Assembly (NCBI GenBank): GCA_013054445.1
Contig: JAAMPI010000886.1
Location: 1-23,696 of the forward strand
Length of the DNA stretch: 23,696 nucleotides
Direction of reading: 5' to 3'
Source of the DNA: Cudoniella acicularis
Taxonomy: Eukaryota; Ascomycota; Leotiomycetes; Helotiales; Helotiaceae
The translations under genes and the position numbers were made by a program. The notes under the pieces are model-generated. The model saw only the letters and a program-made list of their open reading frames with translations, was not told where the DNA came from and made no database searches. Below are positions 1 to 11,700 of the stretch, one piece after another. Position 1 is the first letter of the stretch. Each line of letters opens with the position of its first letter.

Positions 1-1340
1 CTCGGGAACAATCCGCGCCGGATTCGCAGGCGATGATCTCCCTAAATGCTATTTTCCTTCTTTTGTCGGCCGGCCGAAACATCTGCGTGTGCTGGCGGGC
101 GCATTGGAAGGCGATGTGTTTATTGGGCAGCGGGCACAGGAGTTAAGGGGCCTCTTGAAGATTAGGTACCCGCTGGAGCATGGCATTGTGACGGATTGGG
201 ATGATATGGAGAGGATTTGGGAGTGGGTTTACGGGGAGGGGTTGAAAACATTGAGTGAAGAGGTGAGTTTTTGGTGGTGGCTTTTCCGTTTGTCTGTCTT
301 AATTCGAGGGTGGAACTTTGGGGGTTGTAGAGGTTGAGGTCGAGTTCGAGGGTACAAATGGAATAATGTGAAGAAATGGAGAGCTGACCGAGGTTTCTGC
401 AGCATCCTGTACTATTAACAGAACCGCCCCTCAACCCTCGAAGTAATCGCGACACCGCAGCACAAATCCTATTTGAGACATTCAACGTCCCCGCTCTTTA
501 CACTTCCATCCAAGCCGTACTATCACTATACGCCTCTGGCCGCACAACAGGAATAGTAATGGATGCCGGAGACGGAGTCTCTCACGCTGTACCAGTATAC
601 GAAGGATTTGCTATGCCCAGCTCAATACGGAGGATAGACGTTGCAGGTCGAGACGTCACAGAACATATGCAGATGCTGTTACGGAAAGCAGGATATGTTT
701 TCCACACTAGTGCAGAGAAAGAGGTAGTGAGGATGATTAAGGAGAAAGTTAGTTATGTGGCCGCGGATCCCAAGAGAGAAGAAAAAGAATGGGCGAGTGC
801 GAAGTTGGGCGACGGAAAAGTTGTCGAGTATGTGTTGCCAGATGGAAACAAAATAAAGGTATTTTCTCCCATCTCAAATTGTGATAGACAGATGCTAACA
901 CCAAGAAGATTGGCGCAGAACGATTCCGCGCCCCAGAAATTCTCTTCGACCCCGAAATTATCGGTCTCGAATACCCCGGTATCCACCAAATCGTTGTCGA
1001 TGCCATCAACCGCACAGATCTCGACCTACGGAAATCCCTCTTCGGCAACATCGTCTTGTCAGGTGGCAGTACGTTAACTAAAGGATTTGGTGACAGATTA
1101 TTGCACGAGGTGCAAAGACTAGCTGTGAAGGATATGCGAATTAAGATTTTTGCGCCCCCGGAGAGGAAATACTCTACCTGGATTGGAGGTAGTATTCTAG
1201 CTGGTCTGAGCACGTTTAGAAAGGTACGTTTCCTCCATTACTGGGAAAATGTGAAACGAAAAGCTAACACTGTCTAGATGTGGGTCAGCATCGATGACTG
1301 GCACGAGAACCCCGACATAATCCACACCAAATTCACATAG
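1..1340 (+). CDS. arp1: Actin-related protein 1 (centractin), 5'-truncated by window edge
   Basis: Forms the actin-like filament of dynactin, the dynein cofactor for nuclear and vesicle transport along hyphae (family knowledge; the Neurospora orthologue is ro-4). Visible coding exons are 2-262, 403-858, 909-1223 and 1278-1340, giving 364 residues; roughly 15-20 N-terminal residues lie upstream of the window. The reading starts in the first phosphate loop ([12 protein letters not shown]), then shows [32 protein letters not shown], the second phosphate loop ([13 protein letters not shown]) and [14 protein letters not shown], and ends in [13 protein letters not shown]. The ending is typical of centractin; conventional actin ends in KCF. 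Introns are 263-402 (140 nt), 859-908 (50 nt) and 1224-1277 (54 nt), with GT/AG ends and branch-like gctgac or gctaac before each acceptor. No frame break is visible. Confidence 0.95.
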
Positions 1341-2798
1341 TCTCCTCAAATCAACAAAACGCTCTCCAAATCCATTCTTCTCCGATGTTCGAAACCAGGA
1401 CGAACCCGACTAATCACGTTCTATGGTTCCCCCACCACATATACTGTCACAATTACTCATAACCTCTCCTTGCATCAAAGCCAGAAAAGACGAATTTCCT
1501 AATCTCAATCTCCGTAACAGCTCCAATCACCCAAAATATCAACCACTACATCAACAAGCATCCCCTGGAGAACCTCTAGCACTTCACTATTCGTCCCTTG
1601 TTGTATTCCACCGGAACTCTCTGCGTCATTCAGCATACAAGCGCGGCATTTGCACTTCCAATGGAATGTTTTAAAACCACGGTCTTCTCAGGCGAAATTG
1701 CTTCCTCATTATGTGGAATTCTTTTTTTTGGCAAGGGCTACCTAGCTAGGTATGAGGAAGTACATGTACGGGACAGGCACAGCAAGACTTACTGACCGGG
1801 TTTTATTTGAATTGTATACCAGGGAACAGTATGGTAATAAGCAAGCAGGGCAGAAAACGCAGTGGAGAGAATGAGCTAGGAATGAAGGTAGGAAGGAGGG
1901 ACAGAGCTAGGTGTATAGGTGTATGTGCGCTGTGCGTTGAGCGTGTTGATAGAACAAGTCGGAATCAATGATACCCATAGTAATCGATGATTAATACCCA
2001 AATGTCGAATCTTTCTTCTTTTGGCCAATTCTATAATTGGGATTACTATAAAATTGAGTATAGGCAGGTTGTTATACACAGTACTCTAAGGGAAGTTTGT
2101 GGCTTTGCTTTTCAAATAAGGATGTCAAGGTATCGCACTACCTCACGTAGAGCAGGATTATCAAATCTTTCAAAGAGACTGGTAGGTGGTATAGGTAAAA
2201 TTGGTAATCATAATAACCTCAATTCCTCCTATGCTATCCTATGCTATCCTATCGTAATCGCACACTACTACCCTCTCACCCATCTATGAGCATGTGGTTA
2301 GCAAGTAGTCAATCTCAGCATTCAGTCAGTCCAGCAGTAAACCATTAGCCCAGTAAGCCAAACCAAACCTTCCGAACCATATATGTGAAAAATACAACCC
2401 ATGAGAAGAAAGCGCACGCGCATTAAATGCCAACAAACGCCTGAGATGCAAAATCCAAACCAAAACCAACCAAGCATACCACGGCTATCGTACCAAGAAG
2501 CTAATAAAGGGGAATCATCTAGGTCGTCCTATCCATTACCATCCACCTTCCTTCCTGCCTTCCGTCCCACCTGCCAGCCAGCCAGTCAACCTTTCCAATC
2601 CAAGCCAAGCTCTGCCCCCTCCCATTCATCCGTCCCTCAAAAAAGCCGGAAATCCCAAAAAACGCCATGCTCGTCCGTGACCCTGTTGTAATCCCATGTT
2701 GAACGCCGTAATGTGATGTAATGTAATGACAGGACGTGATCCGAATTGATATGTCCGCAAAAGAATATGTATGCACACAGCCTCCTTCTCTACATCTT
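1341..2798. other. Non-coding region between arp1 and the Sok1/TCP11 gene (convergent 3' ends)
   Basis: The two flanking genes converge here, so this holds both 3' UTRs and a spacer. The small ORFs on either strand look like chance: no recognisable domains and low-complexity Pro/Ser or Tyr/Thr translations. A 12-nt perfect palindrome (acctagctaggt) lies at 1740-1751. A short tandem of the decamer atgctatcct lies near 2231-2250. I see no RNA gene. Confidence 0.6.
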
Positions 2799-5700
2799 TC
2801 AAGCAGAAATCTCACCGGCAGTAGCGTCTTCCTCGATAACTTTAGCAACGACTTCATACCATACTCCATGCGCCTGTCTATCCAACGCGCCAACTCTTCC
2901 GACTTCATCAACGATGGCACCTACTCTTTGAACGAATTCAGGTAGACCAAGCGTAGCGAGACTCTCGCTCGCGGTGCTTGCGCTCTTCACTTTCTCCTTT
3001 TCTGTATTCGCTGCGAGACGCGCGAGGACATGGCCTCGAAGACGAGTCATCAGGAGGCGCATGACTGGATCTCTTAATTCCGACGTTGCTTGTGTAGACT
3101 CCGAATAGGACGGTAGAATAGAAATAGAAGCGGAAGCTGTTATGATTCTGGAAACGAGTTCCCGGATGTGGTTTTTCGTAGCAGCTGGCATGCTTCGTGA
3201 AGATTCTAGCGCTGCTTGGATACCTTGACTTGCTGAGGTGACATCTTTCGCGTTCTCGAGTACAGAGAAGACACGGGTTGCTTCTGTCTTCCATTGACTG
3301 CGGACGTCACGCTTCAGCATGTTCTTGCATTGCAGTAAGATCGCACCTGCGGTGACGATACGTAGGACCTCCGCACGGATCCGGCGGATACGGCTGCTAT
3401 CCACATTGAGAGTTTCCGGAATAACCACGGAAGAATCTAGGTTGGTAAAGACATCCACCAACATGTTTGCATAAATCTTCTCTGGTGTGGGTCGGTTTCT
3501 GGCCAATTGGATATTCTCGGGATCCCTTCTTGCTACTTCAGTAAGGACTTTCGTCCTAGCTTCTCGCCATGCTGCCTCTGTTGCTGGAAGTCTACCAGAT
3601 GTTCCTTCCATTAGCTCTGCAAAGCGTGTAGTTTCATAAGCAGCGGCATGCTTGATGAGCTCAGGGGCTGCTTGTTGCAACATGAAGTTTGCGTAGTCAA
3701 TTTGCATCAGATCCGTGGCGTGCATCAAGGCTTGCAGACGATCCACTATATCGCCGTTCTGCATCTTATTCTCGACCAGCTCTTTCATTTCTGCGTCTCT
3801 AAATGGAGCACACAGGCGAGGGATAATGGACGCCATAAAAGTGAAGAATTTCTCGTAGGAGAAAGAACCACTGCGAAGCTCTCGAGCCACGACATCATTG
3901 TCAAGAGCCTCACTAATCAGAATGTACATGGAATTGCCAGGCTTGAGAAGACGTTGGAGTTTGCCCCTAATGTTTTCGGCCATAGCAAGAACCCAAGGTT
4001 CGCTATTTCCTTGAGCAACATCTCTGCGCATAACATCAAAGATAGCTTGCATCAGAGAGTCTCTCTGTTCGAGGGCGTCCTCGCCAATCCGATACTCTCG
4101 GTTGATGGCAATTTCATGAGCGATAATCCTGTTATCAGGAAGGATGGTAGTGGCACCTCGAAGAGCATCGACATCCGCACGGTGTTCCTGGTCCCGGCGG
4201 GGTGTTGATGGTGGCGTCAAAGTCTGTAAATGAGACGTTACTGACTTTTCGGATGCAGCAAGATCCTCAGGTGCAGGCATTTCAGGGGGAGCGGAGCCTG
4301 CGGCTCGTGGTCTAGAATCTCCAGGAGGTTGCTTTGCAGCACGAGCCTTCCGCGCTTCTCTGATAGCGTTTGTAATTAACTTCTTCCCTTGCGCGGGCCC
4401 AGCGAGTTTCTTGATTCTAACCATCAACTTCAGTTGATTCTCTCGGATACCATCTCTGTAGGAATCCGTGACAGCCTCTTCGGTGCTATCTTTGACAGTT
4501 TGCCATATCGAATCAAGTTCCACAAACTGCAAAACCATCATATCGATAAGCGTGCTTGAATCGCGAGCTTTCCAAGCAATAAAAGCATTGAAGAAAGTTG
4601 CATATACTTCTGACAAGCTTGAAAGTTGAGCCGGTGGAGGGGTATAATTATTTCCAGCGTTCAATCGTGACAAGACGTTCTCAAACGATATTAGCAAATC
4701 TCGGGCCTTTGCTACAAGGTCCTGCAACTGCGGATTAGCCAGATCATCCCTTCTCATTGGTAACACTCCCACCTGCTCCTGATCTCGGCTATCGCCTTTA
4801 CTACTGAGAACCTGTGTTGGATGTCCTAGAATCAGGAATGCACTCAGGAAGGTTCTGACAGCAGTCATTTCATTGACTGAGCCGCTCTCTCCTTCCTTCA
4901 AGCCACAGATTCTCAGTATGTTCGCAGTGCCCACTAGGACCTTCTCCTGCGCCAGTAAATCGACAACCTGCTCGAAAGATGTCTCTCGAACGCCATCAAT
5001 TGTCAGACCTAAATCTGAGAAATCTTTAAGCACCTTCCATCGCCGATGAATCCTCCATTTCTGTTGGATTCTAGAAGCCGCGGTGGCAACGCTGATTGAC
5101 TCGCGAATTTTTGGCATGGGAGAGGTGCTCTTTCTTGGCTGACTCAAGGACCGGCCTCTCTTCGTATTGCCTCTATTCAAAATCTCCTCTCTCCTTCTTT
5201 CAGCCTCAGCGAGTTTCTCCTCCATTTCCCTGCGGAGCTTCTTGCCGTCAGCCTCACGCTTCTCCTTCATACTCTCTGCAATTCCCTTTGCTCTCTTCAC
5301 TTCCTCAGCGCAACTAGCAACTATCTCTGCGAGGTTCTTCTCCCTGGCATGCTGGGCAGCCAATGCTCTCTCTTCACTATTTGTTGTGCTTCGAGGAGCC
5401 GCCTTCGCAAGGGCTGCCCTCAAGCGGACCTTCTCTGCATGTGCCGCTCTGTCGGCCAATCTTGCCTTGCGATCCTCCAGAATTGATGCGCGGCGCAAAT
5501 GTTGCGCAATATAGTTGCTCTGTGGTCCGCCACCATGTCGACTGCTAGAGGCATGAGATTGGTGAGAGTGTACAGAGGAAATGGAATTGCGACGGGACGA
5601 GGCTGCAGAGGATTTGCGACGATTGTTTGTAGGTCGATAAAATCGCGCTGCGATGCGGGGTGGAGGGGTATGTATTCGAGCATCGTTGGATTCTTCGTTG

Positions 5701-5801
5701 ATGAGGTCTAAATCTGGGTTCTCGCCCATGTCGGGTTGACCCATAGACTCCGCAAGGTTGCGATCTGGGTCGCTCAGATCGTCTGAAGCGCGACGCATCA
5801 T
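2799..5801 (-). CDS. SOK1: Sok1/TCP11-family protein, probable cAMP-PKA pathway regulator
   Basis: Yeast Sok1 is a high-copy suppressor of loss of protein kinase A, and TCP11 is its animal relative (family knowledge). The ORF is intronless and 1000 residues long, opening with two tandem ATGs (MMRRASDD). Residues 1-106 are disordered, Ser/Arg-rich and carry four RRxS motifs (Ser6, Ser64, Ser73, Ser106), the classical PKA target form. Residues 107-210 are Ala/Glu/Lys/Arg-rich and read as a long coiled coil. Residues 243-256 (AASRIQQKWRIHRRWK) resemble an IQ motif. The rest is helical and carries TCP11-type landmarks: FLSAFLILGHPTQVLS (about 318-333), FNAFIAWKARD (about 404-414) and DLMQIDYANFML. 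No signal peptide or membrane segment is seen, so it is presumably cytosolic or nuclear. The symbol is by family and orthology is not proven. Confidence 0.88.
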   Translation of the reverse strand: MMRRASDDLSDPDRNLAESMGQPDMGENPDLDLINEESNDARIHTPPPRIAARFYRPTNNRRKSSAASSRRNSISSVHSHQSHASSSRHGGGPQSNYIAQHLRRASILEDRKARLADRAAHAEKVRLRAALAKAAPRSTTNSEERALAAQHAREKNLAEIVASCAEEVKRAKGIAESMKEKREADGKKLRREMEEKLAEAERRREEILNRGNTKRGRSLSQPRKSTSPMPKIRESISVATAASRIQQKWRIHRRWKVLKDFSDLGLTIDGVRETSFEQVVDLLAQEKVLVGTANILRICGLKEGESGSVNEMTAVRTFLSAFLILGHPTQVLSSKGDSRDQEQVGVLPMRRDDLANPQLQDLVAKARDLLISFENVLSRLNAGNNYTPPPAQLSSLSEVYATFFNAFIAWKARDSSTLIDMMVLQFVELDSIWQTVKDSTEEAVTDSYRDGIRENQLKLMVRIKKLAGPAQGKKLITNAIREARKARAAKQPPGDSRPRAAGSAPPEMPAPEDLAASEKSVTSHLQTLTPPSTPRRDQEHRADVDALRGATTILPDNRIIAHEIAINREYRIGEDALEQRDSLMQAIFDVMRRDVAQGNSEPWVLAMAENIRGKLQRLLKPGNSMYILISEALDNDVVARELRSGSFSYEKFFTFMASIIPRLCAPFRDAEMKELVENKMQNGDIVDRLQALMHATDLMQIDYANFMLQQAAPELIKHAAAYETTRFAELMEGTSGRLPATEAAWREARTKVLTEVARRDPENIQLARNRPTPEKIYANMLVDVFTNLDSSVVIPETLNVDSSRIRRIRAEVLRIVTAGAILLQCKNMLKRDVRSQWKTEATRVFSVLENAKDVTSASQGIQAALESSRSMPAATKNHIRELVSRIITASASISILPSYSESTQATSELRDPVMRLLMTRLRGHVLARLAANTEKEKVKSASTASESLATLGLPEFVQRVGAIVDEVGRVGALDRQAHGVWYEVVAKVIEEDATAGEISA

Positions 5802-7456
5802 GGATATCGGTTGTTATGATAGGTAGGACAGTTTGAGTGGCGTGTGTAGGAAGGAATACAAGGTGGGGCGGGATATAAGTGTATGCAGGTTATCCGGCGG
5901 TGGTTTCGTGGAAGTGAGTGTACGTAGTACTCTGTCTATTGAAGAAAAGAACGAGGGAAGCTTGCGACAAAGACACAAGAAGGCGAGAAGAAGTTGACAA
6001 TGACGTTGCCAACAAGAGTACTCGGTACACAGAATGGAATAAAATCCAAGTCCGGCGTCGAGGCAGAAATGGAGGAGGTTGGTGAAAATTGGTGCGAACG
6101 TCGAGCACGTCAGCGGATGGGAATGTCGTAAGAAGCTGACAGTGACAGTGACTCTGATCTTCTGCACGCAACAAGGCGGCGGGATGTTGAAAGCTAGGCC
6201 AGATCCGTCTAGCCGGCCATCATGACAGAGCACTTTTGCGGCCAAAAGAAGCTGCCAGAATCACTTTATGCTTGCTTTTCCTCTCCTGATCCAAATCACC
6301 TGTGTTTCCAGTCACGATTCGAAGTAGCATTGAGCCCGTTTGGCGCTTCTGTGACAGTAGTCGAAACTATCATGTGGCGGGCAGGGTGCAGAAGAAACAT
6401 GTCTCGTTCTGATCTGAGAAACAGACCTCGACACGGACTTCCCGATCGGTTTTTGCAGCTGATTCTGCCACTTCGGACCCCGCCAGGATTGGCTGCAGGA
6501 GGGATCTTCGTGCGTTCCGGAGGTGGCAGCGGGTTATTAGGACCACCTCAAAATAGCATTTCGAATATATCCTTTTGCAAACACCTTATTTGAAGTGGCA
6601 AGCTATTGTTTTTGCATCAGGTAAGGAAATAGATGGCTCGCGAACAAGAAATCATCAAAGTGCAACGGTTCTAGTAATTCGACATCGACATGAGAAGCTT
6701 TTTATGTCACGTGAGCATGTATATCTTCATTTTCCTTCGGGATGCTTCCCACGAAATCCTCACGATCAGGATCTCGACTCATTACAATGGTTGCCTTTCT
6801 CTTCCTTTGAAGATGGTGAGAAGGTCACTCTAAAGACAAAGAAAGGCCTCAAGCCCCTAAGGAAAATAGTCTTTTAAAATATGCTCAGATTCCAGTTCCG
6901 CCAAATCTGCAGAAAGCCCGCTCTGAGGCATTCTAAATAAATACAGGTAAAAGAAAGTAAACTGATGCATCGCTCATATTGTCCGTCGAAAAAAATCAGG
7001 ATTCTTAGCTTTGAATACAAAAAATTCAATAAATTTGTCTTGACTGTTTGAATTCATCTGTAAAGAGATTCTAAAAACGCTCCTCCCAATTTTTTTGTCT
7101 GAACGCCAAGGTGTTCCCATACCAGCGGGGTCCGAGTGCATCGCCATCGCTTGCTCTGATATTTCTTGACAGAAAGCAGCGATGTTAACAAAAAGCTTAG
7201 GATAGAAACAGTTACACAATATAAACTAAATCAACTCGGGATAGTGTGCCCCTGCTCTTGCTCGCTCGCTGCATATCCAATGCCAAAAGCGCCGGCCTTC
7301 ATCATGCTCGTCGTCATTCAATCAAGTAAAAACTGGATGTTATAAAATCCACAATGAAATAATGTGCTCTAAGTAAGAACAAGAACGTAGAATTCCTCCC
7401 CTCCACGTCTAATACCCTATCCCTCAGCTAGTGACGGGATATCCTGGTCGAAATAT
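5802..7456. other. Non-coding region: Sok1/TCP11 promoter side and 3' flank of the secreted-protein gene
   Basis: The part next to 5801 should hold the promoter and 5' UTR of the minus-strand Sok1/TCP11 gene; its minus strand is pyrimidine-rich, as fungal leaders often are. Two plus-strand ORFs (6222-6593 and 6575-6877) have no recognisable domain and no clear exon structure. The stretch 6880-7250 is A/T-richer. The part up to 7456 is the 3' flank of the minus-strand gene ending at 7457. Confidence 0.55.
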
Positions 7457-8760
7457 CTATACTCCGGTGGCCAAGACGATAGGGGCGGTTCCTGTGGGCT
7501 TCTTGTGCTTGGAGATAAAGCCGCTTGGGAAGACACTGGAGCAAGGCTTCTTGGAGCCAGTGGCGACAGTTCCATTGCCATATGGGCCAACGGATGCCGT
7601 GCTAACTGGAACTGGAACAACAGTGGCAGTGCTGACGACGGCAGAGGCTCCTCCAGCAACGTTGGACGAAACAGCAGCGGCCTGGACTACTGGGACTGAG
7701 ACAACAGCTGAGCCACCGGTTGCGACTGCTGCGGCGGAAGGAGTTGCGGTCTGGACAATTATATTAGTTTATGACTTAGAGGGTTCAGGGGGGAATACAC
7801 ATACCACAGTGACAGTGGAGAGAGCAATGGTGACAGTGACTGGGGCACAGCTAGCAGCTCCAGAAACAGCTCCAGAATTAGCACCTCCAGAAACGACAGC
7901 TCCTGAGTTGGCAGAAGCTACGGAATTTCCAGCAGCTCCAGCGGCAGCAGATGATTGAGCAATGACCGTAATATACTTGGTGGAGGTAGAGGTACCGGTG
8001 ATGGTGGTGGTTGGAGCACTTGACGCAACAGCTGCGTTGTTGACAGCGGCACCAGCTCCACCTGCGGCTGCGGAACTGGTAGCGTAGACGGTAGCAGTGT
8101 TGGTGTACTTGATTGTGGTGGTGACGACGGTGGTTGATGAGCCAGTGCCAATAGTGTATGTGAGGATGGTATCAGATGATACGGCAGCTCCAGATCCACC
8201 AATATTTTGAACACCGCTTACACCGGTCGAGAGGGGAACAACTGAAGATGCAACTGCTCCATTGTTGGCTGAAAGAGTAGTTGGTGTGGCAGCGGTACCT
8301 GAGGGAATACCAGTTACGGCACCTCCATTTGCGCTGGCTGAAGCGGTAGCGGATGCAAGAAGGGCGGAGCTGGCAGATTCGGCTTCCTCAATTGGGCAGA
8401 CAGTCTGGAGAACAATCAGTTAACTAGCCACGAACTTCGAGTATCGATGGACTTACTGTGGTGAGCGCAATGATATCAGTAACAACAACTCCAGCGGAGG
8501 CCGAGTTCCTGGCAGGGCACTAAAACGCATATTAGCAAAGCAAACAAACCCCCAGCCAAAGGTTCACTTACGTTTGTGACAGTTGCCGCACAGCTAGTGA
8601 TGGTGTAAATTTGGGTTTGGAACACAGTTAGGGTGGTTGAGACGCCAGAATTGCTTGTGGTGGCGTTCAGTTGACGGCGGTGGTGGAAGTGTTGGGGGTT
8701 GTGGGCGTGAGCGGTGGCCAAGGCCGCGAAGAAGGTGACAGACAGGGTGGTGAACTGCAT
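7457..8760 (-). CDS. Secreted Ala/Ser/Thr/Val-rich cell-wall-type protein
   Basis: A 381-residue product read from four exons on the minus strand: 8760-8572, 8519-8457, 8404-7805 and 7750-7457. The three introns of 52, 52 and 54 nt have GTAAGT or GTATGT donors and TAG or CAG acceptors, all in phase 0. Residues 1-19 (MQFTTLSVTFFAALATAHA) form a signal peptide. An RR pair at 28-29, before Gln30, is a possible Kex2-type cleavage site. The N-terminal part holds Cys57, Cys64 and Cys87 in the segments YTITSCAATVTNCPA and TTTVCPIEE, a pattern I know from fungal Ser/Thr-rich surface proteins. The remainder is low-complexity Ala/Ser/Thr/Val/Gly with Cys270 and one Cys in the Lys-rich tail (GSKKPCSS). 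The tail ends in TAPIVLATGV with no hydrophobic GPI-type end, so it is probably secreted or wall-trapped and not GPI-anchored. Exact function is unknown. Confidence 0.82.
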
Positions 8761-11700
8761 TGTGGTGTTTGGTGGATGATACGATGTGTAAACAAATCAG
8801 AAATTCCTTTCTTTCTTCAATGGTTTCCAAGGCTATCAATGCTTCTTCCAAATATCCAACAATAAGTCGTCAAAAAGCGGTCGTTTTTGGGTATCTTGTA
8901 GGAGGGACGTGAGATTCTCGGTATGGACAGTAGGTTGAATGAGCGAAAGTCGATTCCGCAAAAAGATATCTCTCAAGTAAAAGAATGACTGAAGTTTGAA
9001 AATGAGAACGTAACTTGATGTCAAGGAACGACTGTAAGGACTGTGGTGGTCAAGAGAGATCTTGGTGAAGAGAAAAGAAGAGAAAAGAGAAACCAAAGTG
9101 ACGGGAGTGGCAGACAAAAGGGAAGCCCGGATTACGTCTGCATGGGTCCTGGACACTAATTCAGGATCGTACAAACGCCCGGTCCAGGGTGGATGCAGGA
9201 ACAATTACAATCTCACGCCCAAGAGTTGGGTTTGGCAGCGTGTGTGGCGCGAAAACAGGGAGCCTGGGAAAGCATTGAGGCAACGAGGTGGTCGTGCAGC
9301 GCAATTGCGGTCCATCTAAATTGATTAGGGGGCTCGCTTGGGTGGGCAGCGAGACGAGGGCCCTGACTTGGCGCTGATGATTGGCGTTTCTAGGGTCTTG
9401 TCCCCTGCACAGAACGCTGATCTCCCCTGGTTCAGTTAACTTCAAACACACCCCGTTGGCTTGTGGACTGCTGTGGTGGGGGACGGGCTCAGCGGTGGCG
9501 GTGATTGGCGAAACACCAAGCGATCACCGGAAATGGAAAGCGACCGAGAAATCCTTCGGAGCCCAGGCGTTGTACAGCAGCAAGCAGCATTGTGCAGGTC
9601 AGGTTGGCGATGACTGCATTCGCCTTCACCTGTTCAGTTGCCATTTCTATGTTGGAACACCAAATATACCGACTACAGCACCGGTACCACCAAATCCAAG
9701 TCATCATCGCTCTGTCAAGAGCTGTCGTCAGACGCAATTTCACCGTTGAAATCAACGGCTCCGCTGTTGGTGACGGCCGGAAATTGTCTGAGAGATATAT
9801 TTCTGCGCCTCACCCGCTCGCTGTCGCCGCCGAGCAACACCGTGGCATCGGCAGAGGGGAACAGTAGTGCATCGCTAGCAAGTCCTACGCAACTCCCTAG
9901 TGACCACCGTGCGTTAGCTACACGGAATCCCCTGGATTCGCGTTACTCGCATAGCTTCAAAGAGGTTGAATAAAGTCCCTGAAGGTCTGACCCGCGGCCC
10001 GCCAGAGGCTGAGAGGATTCGTCGTTCCGTCGATCAGAAATGCAAATGTTCCTGCGACGAACTCGGCTTCTCGTTTGTACCACGGACGCACCCTCTTGAT
10101 CCTTCGGGAGGTCCTGATCTCCGTCTGATCAGACTGTTTATCCGACGCATCTTGCGATCTGTGCCAGGGCATCCAGGCGCAAGAAAAAAAGGGAGGTCCG
10201 TTGGAGGGGGCATCTTGAAACGAAGCCTCCTGCGGTCGAGGAAGTGTATTTTATTGGCTCCATATGGCGCCACAGGTGACAACCTCACCGCCGCCCCCTT
10301 TGCGTCTTTTCGTGAGCTGGACCAAATGTGGAAGAAACCTGTCCACAGACTTCTCTCCAACTGTCTGACGGCTTCGTTTTCTGCGGCAACTTGCATCGCA
10401 TACCGGTGCCAGCTAGTGCCATCGTCACTCTTATCGATAGCTCACTATCGTGTCACCAGACAATGACTTCCAAGTTCCAGTTGCTCAGCCGCTCAGCGCT
10501 CTCAAAGTCTCAGCCGTGAAGTTGCAGGAGGTCTTGCCCTGTCCCAATTTTCGAGTCTCCACACGTCATATCATACCAATTTCATCATTTGATGAGCCGC
10601 AAGCCTCAACATGCCTCCCATGGGCCATACCCTATCGTCCCGGGCACGTGAAACATATGACTGCCACGATTCCACGAGGTTCTCCTTGCTGAGCCGTTGA
10701 CTTGTCAAGTTGTGTTCAATTCCAGCGGCAACCAACCGCCATGGCTTTCCTTACCCTCAAACAACTCAAAAAAATTTCCTTGCCCTTAGGGCTTGGCGAC
10801 TTGAGGCCTGGCCCTAATATTCCGAAAATTATTGAAGTCATCTTTAGGTTGGCGGGCTGTTTCAAGATCATCTCATCTGTGCACCCTGCACCCGTCATTA
10901 TCAATCTCACCGGGAATGCCTGTTGGGGGTACAGTATCTTGCTGATCTTGAGTTTTTTATGATATCAAATCACAAAAGAAAATTTGATCCTTGGTAGAAA
11001 TCTCCCAACCCAAGCAGCTGGAATTTTGCAAAAGTTGCCAACACACATACCGAGATGAGGTGCCAAGTAGCACAGCATCATAGTTCTGGACCCCCGGGAA
11101 AAACCCCTCATAAATTTCGATCTCTAACAAAGTTTTAAACGAAGGACAGCGCCTCGGCCTCAGTCAGCGTTCTGTAACATGATCGCAAATCAGTTCAAGT
11201 AATAAGATTACAACTCTCCGACAGGTTTGTAAAACACACAAGTGTGGCGATGCACTTTTCTCCCTGCTCAAACAGAACTTACTGTCGCAGATCACACAGC
11301 CTGCCATGCTTTCGCAAGTGTGTTAAGATCTACATGTCCATCAATTATGCAGCAGATCTCACAAGCATTTGGATTTTGTGTTATTTCATTTCAATCTGAT
11401 ACTTCTTGAGAACGGCACGACTGATACACAATGCAGAAGAAATCTCGACTTGGAAGCAATTGGGGCAATGCTTCATTTTGCCATATGCCAATGCTCTAGT
11501 TTGGCGATTTTTGCGCTCTCGGAGAACAAAAGAATTTCCATCAAATGATTGCGATCTACCGAATGGGCTTCAATTGGTAACTTCCCGGCCACAAAAGACA
11601 CGAACAAAGGTAAAGAAGGCCCCGAGTTCGAGCAAAATAAGACCGACTGAGCCTTCCTAGATACCTCACGGGAACGAAATAATTCGCCTAACGGGCAAAA

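Noticed and set aside
3648..4208. 186-codon plus-strand ORF
   Set aside because: It is an antisense shadow of the conserved Sok1/TCP11 coding region and has no domain of its own.
6575..6877. 100-codon plus-strand ORF between the Sok1/TCP11 and secreted-protein genes
   Set aside because: No recognisable domain, no good start context and no exon partners.
9505..10466. Overlapping ORFs in the gene-poor region, including a Ser/Thr/Pro-rich frame at 9638-9973 that faintly recalls a transcription-factor linker
   Set aside because: No zinc cluster or other motif, no consistent splice joins, and several overlapping frames are equally open; nothing supports a real gene.
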